Origin: Alphaproteobacteria bacterium UBA3439
Lineage (GTDB): Bacteria; Pseudomonadota; Alphaproteobacteria; Puniceispirillales; Puniceispirillaceae
DNA: 6,008 nucleotides
Assembly: GCA_002378605.1 (NCBI GenBank)
Contig: DFSK01000112.1
Location: forward strand, 1-6,008
Direction of reading: 5' to 3'
Every line of letters starts with the position of its first letter. The stretch's first letter is position 1. The position numbers and the translations under genes are program-made. Positions 1 through 3,486 of the stretch are shown one piece after another. A model generated the notes under the pieces. That model had not been told where the DNA came from. It saw only the letters and a list, made by a program, of their open reading frames with translations, and made no database searches.

Positions 1-47
1 CATGTGGGATCGGCATGTGGCGTTCCGGCATCTTTGAGAAATGATGC

Positions 48-1076
48 TTATTCGAACAAGGCGCGCCGTTCGTCTAAACCCGGATGGCTGTCAAAAAAGC
101 TTGTTTTGTTGCATCCGTCCCCACATTCAGCCGCAAATTTGTCAAAGAGCTTTAACAGGCTTGTCGGATCACGCCCAAGCTGTTGCAAAATTTGTATCGA
201 CACCTTATCGGCTTCACGTTCAAATTTGCGCGAATGGCTTGATAAAATCAAATTTGTGCCAAGTGTGGCCATTTCTTCAACAAAACTATCGTCAATGCCA
301 AAAACCAGACCGACACTGACGGCAATCACCGCGCTTCGGGCCACCATCCGCATGGCATGCCGGTTGGTTACATGGCCAATTTCATGCGCCAAAACGCCAG
401 CAATAACATCATCATCATTGGCAAATTCAACCATTTCATCGAGAAGAATGACAATATTGCCCGGAAGCGCAAAGGCATTTGGCCCAAAAGATGGCGCACT
501 GCGGTAAAGCAATTTTGGTTGAATCGCATCAGGCGGTAATGTGGCGTTTATGCTGGCAAAAATCTGGTCAATGCGGCCGCGATCAGCCAAAGACAGCTTG
601 CTTGGCGATAGAAATAGCTGATCAAGCTGGCTAAGAGTGGTATCGCCTGCGGTCTTGGCCCAGTGGATAGGAATGAAGCGGGCAATATAATCGCCAGCGG
701 CCGGCAGACCGGCGCGAATGCCAATCAGGCTGGCAAGGATTAGCATGCAAATAACAATCATGCCGCGCCATCTTAATCGTTCTGCCAGACCAACAAATGA
801 ACTGCGCCGCGCGCCTTTGGGCAGCAATGGCGTCAGACTTTCGGGCAAATCCGGCGCTGACAGAGTGAAAATGCCCCTTCCCGCAAGTGTGATCCGCCAA
901 TCGGCACCTGCCATCATTGCGCTAACATGCGTAATCGTGACTGGGGCTAAAACCGGCTCTAGCCTATCAATGGCAAGCAGCAATTGACCAGATGGCTGGT
1001 TGGGTTCATCAACCAATAGCATGGCCGTGTATCGTTCAGATGTTTTTTGTGGGGTGAAGGTGCCGGTGATTTTCAT
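48..1076 (-). CDS. Membrane-anchored M48 family zinc metallopeptidase
   Basis: A 342-aa protein. Residues 1-100 form a soluble, probably beta-rich N-terminal domain of unknown role. An arginine-rich stretch (R90, R91, R100, R102, R104) precedes one clear membrane segment at about 105-123, so by the positive-inside rule the rest should face the periplasm. The peptidase domain shows PNAFALPG at 199-206, the zinc motif HEIGH (H231, E232, H235), the EREAD motif with probable third zinc ligand E286 and D290, and a late HP at H331-P332 like the conserved C-terminal histidine of BepA-type enzymes. All catalytic elements expected of M48 are present, so it should be an active endopeptidase. C318 and C322 lie close to H331 and could form a disulfide if periplasmic. 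The start is 11 bp after the stop of the DUF898 gene, with only a weak AAGAG ribosome site 8 nt upstream, which suggests translation as part of an operon. The family is certain; the substrate is unknown, with envelope protein quality control an inference. Confidence 0.93.
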   Translation of the reverse strand: MKITGTFTPQKTSERYTAMLLVDEPNQPSGQLLLAIDRLEPVLAPVTITHVSAMMAGADWRITLAGRGIFTLSAPDLPESLTPLLPKGARRSSFVGLAERLRWRGMIVICMLILASLIGIRAGLPAAGDYIARFIPIHWAKTAGDTTLSQLDQLFLSPSKLSLADRGRIDQIFASINATLPPDAIQPKLLYRSAPSFGPNAFALPGNIVILLDEMVEFANDDDVIAGVLAHEIGHVTNRHAMRMVARSAVIAVSVGLVFGIDDSFVEEMATLGTNLILSSHSRKFEREADKVSIQILQQLGRDPTSLLKLFDKFAAECGDGCNKTSFFDSHPGLDERRALFE

Positions 1077-1087
1077 TTCAAGAACTC

Positions 1088-2236
1088 TTAAAGCGCAATT
1101 TCAAGACCGGCAGCTTCACTAACCGCATCCCCAATTGAATGGCCGGCATTAATTTCGTCATCAACAAATTGAGTCATATCATTATAAGGACGGATATAGG
1201 TGTTTTCGGTTAGATAGCGATAATAGCGCACATGCGCCCACGGCAATAGCAAGCTGAAGCTGAAGACAATCAGAACCGCATTTTGCAATACAATCCAGGC
1301 CAGCCGAAGCCCTGATAATTCAGACCGGAACCGGATATTGTTATCCAACCTTAGCCCATTAGTCATTAGATTGCGGGTTTGCGCGCGATAAAAGCTGGTG
1401 GTGACCAAAAACAACCCCACTATTAAGAGTTGAAGCACAAATATTGTAATAATCCAAAATTGGTGAGAATTCATATCAAGCTGTTCGAGGGTTGAATTTG
1501 CATTAACGTAAATCAGGTCAAGCGGCATAATTATCATAAATGCAATGCCAAGGCACAGCATGACTGTTTTGAGACCGGCTTTATAAAAGTCCCAAAGATT
1601 GGTTGTTACCTCGAACCGTTTTGACCCAAAACTGTAATTTTTGGCGATGTAATGCCGCATCATCCGTGATGCGAGTGGCAGTAACAGGCCAAGTGTCAAT
1701 AGGCCTACCAATGGAGCAATAAATAAATTTGCGGCGACACCCCAATAACTGCCATGCCATGTAAATCGAACATCGCGCCAGACAATATTCCGCGCATTGA
1801 ACTGTAGTGATTTATTCATCGCCCAAGGATAGGCGAATAGCACCGCGACCAAAAAAATTGCTTCGGCATAGGCAAAGCCAAAATCGAAAAATGGCAACGC
1901 GTAAAAACAGGCAAGCCCCGCCAGAACCAATAGCCAACCCTTCAGCAAATCGAAACCGGTGGCAAGATAATCAATGCCATCGCCCAGGATACGGGTATTG
2001 CTGTAAAAATAGCGACGCCGCCTCACCCGCGCCCACGGCACATAAAGCCCCAAAGTCAAAAGGGTCAGAAAAATATTGATAAAATAGATTTTGAAATAGT
2101 TCCACGCCGTGCCGGTGAATTCGAGCGGTTCAAAACGGTGGAAAAGATAACCGTTTTCATCAAGGTCAGCGGCGCGCGCTTTTGAAGGGAAAGGGTTTTC
2201 CACCGCGTCAGTTGGAGATTTTGGGGTTTCTGCCAT
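1088..2236 (-). CDS. YjgN-like DUF898 multi-pass membrane protein
   Basis: A 382-aa integral membrane protein recognised by the DUF898/YjgN signature: EFTGTAWNYFKIYFINIF (39-56) followed by TLGLYVPWARVRRRRYFYSN (61-80). There are about seven or eight hydrophobic segments, near 46-66, 97-118, 120-138, 165-188, 220-244, 260-282 and 311-333. The chain is built of tandem units, each ending in P-[WL]-A-x10-N: P67-N80, P137-N150, P187-N200 and P332-N345 match exactly, and a decayed copy ends at N289. A charged 30-residue N-terminus and an acidic C-terminal tail (about 354-382) flank the core. The start codon is the first ATG of the frame; I see no convincing Shine-Dalgarno, so the start is less certain than the gene. 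The M48 peptidase gene follows after 11 bp, and the region upstream is divergent with a small plus-strand gene. No biochemical function is known to me for this family; a role with the peptidase in the envelope is inferred only from the gene order. Confidence 0.92.
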   Translation of the reverse strand: MAETPKSPTDAVENPFPSKARAADLDENGYLFHRFEPLEFTGTAWNYFKIYFINIFLTLLTLGLYVPWARVRRRRYFYSNTRILGDGIDYLATGFDLLKGWLLVLAGLACFYALPFFDFGFAYAEAIFLVAVLFAYPWAMNKSLQFNARNIVWRDVRFTWHGSYWGVAANLFIAPLVGLLTLGLLLPLASRMMRHYIAKNYSFGSKRFEVTTNLWDFYKAGLKTVMLCLGIAFMIIMPLDLIYVNANSTLEQLDMNSHQFWIITIFVLQLLIVGLFLVTTSFYRAQTRNLMTNGLRLDNNIRFRSELSGLRLAWIVLQNAVLIVFSFSLLLPWAHVRYYRYLTENTYIRPYNDMTQFVDDEINAGHSIGDAVSEAAGLEIAL

Positions 2237-2284
2237 GTGGAGACTATCTCATATCACTTATTGCAGGATGAAGTTTTTTTGGCG

Positions 2285-2304
2285 TTCTCACGCAATTGTG
2301 AGAA
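2285..2304. promoter_or_regulatory. Operator-like inverted repeat in the divergent intergenic region
   Basis: A perfect 7-bp inverted repeat, TTCTCAC-N6-GTGAGAA, lies in the AT-rich 169-bp gap between the DUF898 gene (minus) and the small plus-strand gene. Its half-site spacing suits a dimeric helix-turn-helix regulator. It is followed on the plus side by very AT-rich DNA (2305-2350), where promoter -10 elements could lie, but I found no convincing -35/-10 pair on either strand. A role as operator is inference. Confidence 0.35.
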
Positions 2305-2394
2305 TTAATAAACGAAAAATTAATCAAGTTATTATTAAATTAGAAAAATAAAGAACGCGAATAGGTAGTGATCGAAACAATCAAAGGCCAATCT

Positions 2395-2399
2395 GGAGG
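2395..2399 (+). promoter_or_regulatory. Strong Shine-Dalgarno for the 67-aa gene
   Basis: GGAGG sits 6 nt before the ATG at 2406. This near-consensus site at ideal spacing is the main reason to believe the small gene downstream is translated and to choose this start. Confidence 0.7.
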
Positions 2400-2405
2400 C
2401 GAGAA

Positions 2406-2609
2406 ATGAACCATGTAAATGTTAGCTTTTTCAGCGACCTGTCAGTGGATACTATGACAAGGCGTTGTCGTTTTCCAACATTACCCAAATCGGCATTGAC
2501 CAATTTGATTGCATCTTCAATGACTGCCCACGAATCATTTGCCTGTTACCGTGATGGTAATGGCAATGTGATTGCGCTTGATAAAACTGGATTTTGTGTC
2601 ACCAATTAG
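2406..2609 (+). CDS. Small hypothetical protein, 67 aa
   Basis: I do not recognise this protein. It is the only plausible plus-strand gene in the window. Support comes from a GGAGG site 6 nt before its ATG, a complete frame in otherwise non-coding DNA, and a GC-rich hairpin 33 bp after its TAG. The sequence has no signal peptide or membrane segment. The N-terminal half is mixed with a basic patch (R19, R20, R22), and the middle (about 28-45) could form a helix. The C-terminal part, with DGNGN at 50-54 between hydrophobic stretches, looks like a beta-hairpin turn; it is not an EF-hand because the position-12 acidic residue is missing. There are three cysteines (C21, C47, C64). It is divergent from the DUF898 gene and may share its regulatory region. 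It could be a lineage-specific small protein; a chance frame is less likely given the ribosome site and terminator. Confidence 0.6.
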   Translation: MNHVNVSFFSDLSVDTMTRRCRFPTLPKSALTNLIASSMTAHESFACYRDGNGNVIALDKTGFCVTN

Positions 2610-2642
2610 CTTTTCCTCCCTTGGGCATTTGGGCACAAATAA

Positions 2643-2668
2643 CCCCCGGTCATTTTCATGGCCGGGGG
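2643..2668. terminator. Probable bidirectional intrinsic terminator
   Basis: A 7-bp GC stem, CCCCCGG (2643-2649) with CCGGGGG (2662-2668), is extended on the plus-strand RNA by a U-G wobble and two further pairs around a 6-nt loop. On the minus strand the stem is followed directly by TTATTTG, and on the plus strand by CGATTTATTT. It lies between the 3' ends of two converging transcripts, the 67-aa gene and tRNA-Lys, so it can end both. The U tracts are short and interrupted, so efficiency is uncertain. Confidence 0.7.
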
Positions 2669-2700
2669 CGATTTATTTACCGTCTGTTGGTATCAGGTAA

Positions 2701-2776
2701 TGGTGAGCGCGACAGGATTCGAACCTGTGACCCAGTGATTAAAAGTCACTTGCTCTACCAACTGAGCTACGCGCCC
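2701..2776 (-). tRNA. tRNA-Lys, anticodon UUU
   Basis: A complete 76-nt cloverleaf. The acceptor stem GGGCGCG pairs with CGCGCTC (one G-U pair). The D arm is GCTC-AGTTGGTA-GAGC, the anticodon stem AGTGA/TCACT with loop CTTTTAA, the variable loop GGGTC, and the T arm ACAGG-TTCGAAT-CCTGT, with discriminator A73 and an encoded CCA. The anticodon TTT is complementary to plus positions 2741-2743 and reads both lysine codons. The gene has its own likely promoter upstream (2842-2870) and a hairpin terminator downstream, so it appears to be a single-tRNA transcription unit. Confidence 0.98.
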
Positions 2777-2810
2777 GAACTTAAAAACTGTAACAGGGCA
2801 TATAACCCAT

Positions 2811-2833
2811 GTGATGGCATCGGTCTCCATCAC
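2811..2833 (-). promoter_or_regulatory. Hairpin in the 5' leader of pre-tRNA-Lys
   Basis: A perfect 7-bp inverted repeat, GTGATGG (2811-2817) and CCATCAC (2827-2833), encloses a 9-nt loop. It falls just after the transcription start predicted from the tRNA promoter (near 2835), so it would form a stem at the very 5' end of the precursor transcript. It could instead be a DNA operator. No U tract follows, so it is not an intrinsic terminator. Confidence 0.4.
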
Positions 2834-2841
2834 TCCGACAC

Positions 2842-2870
2842 CTTATAGAGACGTGTCGATTTTGTGTAAA
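2842..2870 (-). promoter_or_regulatory. Sigma-70-type promoter of tRNA-Lys
   Basis: Read on the minus strand, a TTTACA -35 box (2870-2865) and a TATAAG -10 box (2847-2842) are each 5/6 matches to consensus and lie exactly 17 nt apart. Transcription would start near 2835, leaving a leader of about 60 nt before the mature tRNA 5' end at 2776. The -10 box is flanked by a perfect 6-bp inverted repeat, CGACAC (2836-2841) and GTGTCG (2853-2858), which could be an operator. Confidence 0.6.
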
Positions 2871-2935
2871 CCCTAAAGTAACCCTTACTAGCCTTTATTT
2901 TTTGTCCCTTTGCAGAAGGGTCTTGCACGCGCCGC

Positions 2936-2967
2936 AGCCACCACAAAACCGCTTTGTTTTGTCGGCT
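2936..2967 (-). terminator. Hairpin just downstream of coaD, non-canonical 3' end
   Basis: On the minus strand AGCC-G-ACAAAAC, a 6-nt loop and GTTTTGT-GGT-GGCT can form an 11-bp stem with a 1x3 internal loop, beginning about 10 nt after the coaD stop codon. There is no U tract after it, so it is not a standard intrinsic terminator. It may stabilise the mRNA 3' end or mark a Rho-dependent end. Some termination is expected here because a separate promoter drives the tRNA downstream. Confidence 0.35.
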
Positions 2968-2976
2968 AGCCTGTGG

Positions 2977-3486
2977 TTATTTTGTTTTGATTTTGCGATG
3001 AAGTGCCTTGGCAACATTTTCTGGAACAAAGCTTGATACATCACCGCCGAAAACGGCAACTTCTTTTACAAAACGCGAGGCAACAAAATGCTGCTGTTCG
3101 GCTGCCATGAGAAACATGGTTTCCAATTCGCCATGAAGCCGCTTGTTGATGCTGGCCATTTGAAATTCATATTCAAAATCAGCAACAGCGCGGAGCCCGC
3201 GTAAAATGGATGTTGCGCCCTGCTGAGTGGCAAAATCGGTCAATAAGCCGGAAAAGCTTTTCACCAGAACCGGCAGGCCGGTTTTGTTTGCGTCATTGAT
3301 CCGTGCAACTTCAGCCTTCACCAGCTCGGTACGTTCTTCAATTGAAAAAAGCGGCTGTTTTCCCAGATTGAGCGACACAGCCACAATCAATTGGTCGCCA
3401 AGCCTTGCGCCACGTTCGATAATATCGATATGACCATAGGTTAGCGGATCAAAGGTGCCCGGATAAATAATGACTTTTTGGCTCAT
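2977..3486 (-). CDS. coaD: Phosphopantetheine adenylyltransferase
   Basis: CoaD catalyses the fourth step of coenzyme A synthesis in the cytoplasm: ATP plus 4'-phosphopantetheine gives dephospho-CoA and pyrophosphate. The 169-aa length is close to the family norm (about 160). The nucleotidyltransferase signature [11 protein letters not shown] is at 9-19 with the T-x-G-H nucleotide-binding group (T16, H19). K43, the RGLR motif at 96-99 and ASRFVKE at 136-142 followed by GGDVSSFVP complete the active-site set; I associate the ASRFVKE form with alphaproteobacterial CoaD. The ATG overlaps the gyrA stop as ATGA, with a GAGGA ribosome site 6 nt upstream inside gyrA, so the start is firm and translation is probably coupled to gyrA. 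The gene shows no signs of damage or transfer. Confidence 0.98.
   Translation of the reverse strand: MSQKVIIYPGTFDPLTYGHIDIIERGARLGDQLIVAVSLNLGKQPLFSIEERTELVKAEVARINDANKTGLPVLVKSFSGLLTDFATQQGATSILRGLRAVADFEYEFQMASINKRLHGELETMFLMAAEQQHFVASRFVKEVAVFGGDVSSFVPENVAKALHRKIKTK

Noticed and set aside
1..31. Possible start of a further minus-strand gene (ATG at 31-29, MPERHMPIPH, open to the left edge), 16 bp after the peptidase stop
   Set aside because: Only ten codons are visible and no Shine-Dalgarno precedes the ATG. It could be a third operon gene, but it cannot be supported from this window.
4..507. Plus-strand frame of 167 codons opposite the M48 peptidase
   Set aside because: It is antisense to the conserved catalytic region of the peptidase, and its Ser/Thr/Arg-rich product has no recognisable domain.
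2296..2335. Possible promoter for the 67-aa gene (TTGTGA with ATTAAT, or a TATTAT -10)
   Set aside because: The best -35/-10 pair matches only 4/6 at each box, and the TATTAT has no -35 at usable spacing. In DNA this AT-rich such matches are expected by chance.
2451..2609. EF-hand-like calcium loop (DGNGN) in the 67-aa protein
   Set aside because: The acidic residue required at loop position 12 is absent (a threonine falls there) and no flanking helices are evident.
2594..2848. An 84-codon plus-strand frame containing RIRTCDP...YQLSYAPE across the tRNA
   Set aside because: This is the familiar spurious protein produced by reading the antisense of a tRNA gene. It spans tRNA-Lys, its terminator and its promoter, and has no ribosome site.
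2907..2921. Short hairpin CCCTT-N5-AAGGG in the coaD to tRNA spacer
   Set aside because: The stem is only 5 bp and is followed on the minus strand by an A-rich run, not U, so it is not a terminator. It lies upstream of the -35 box.
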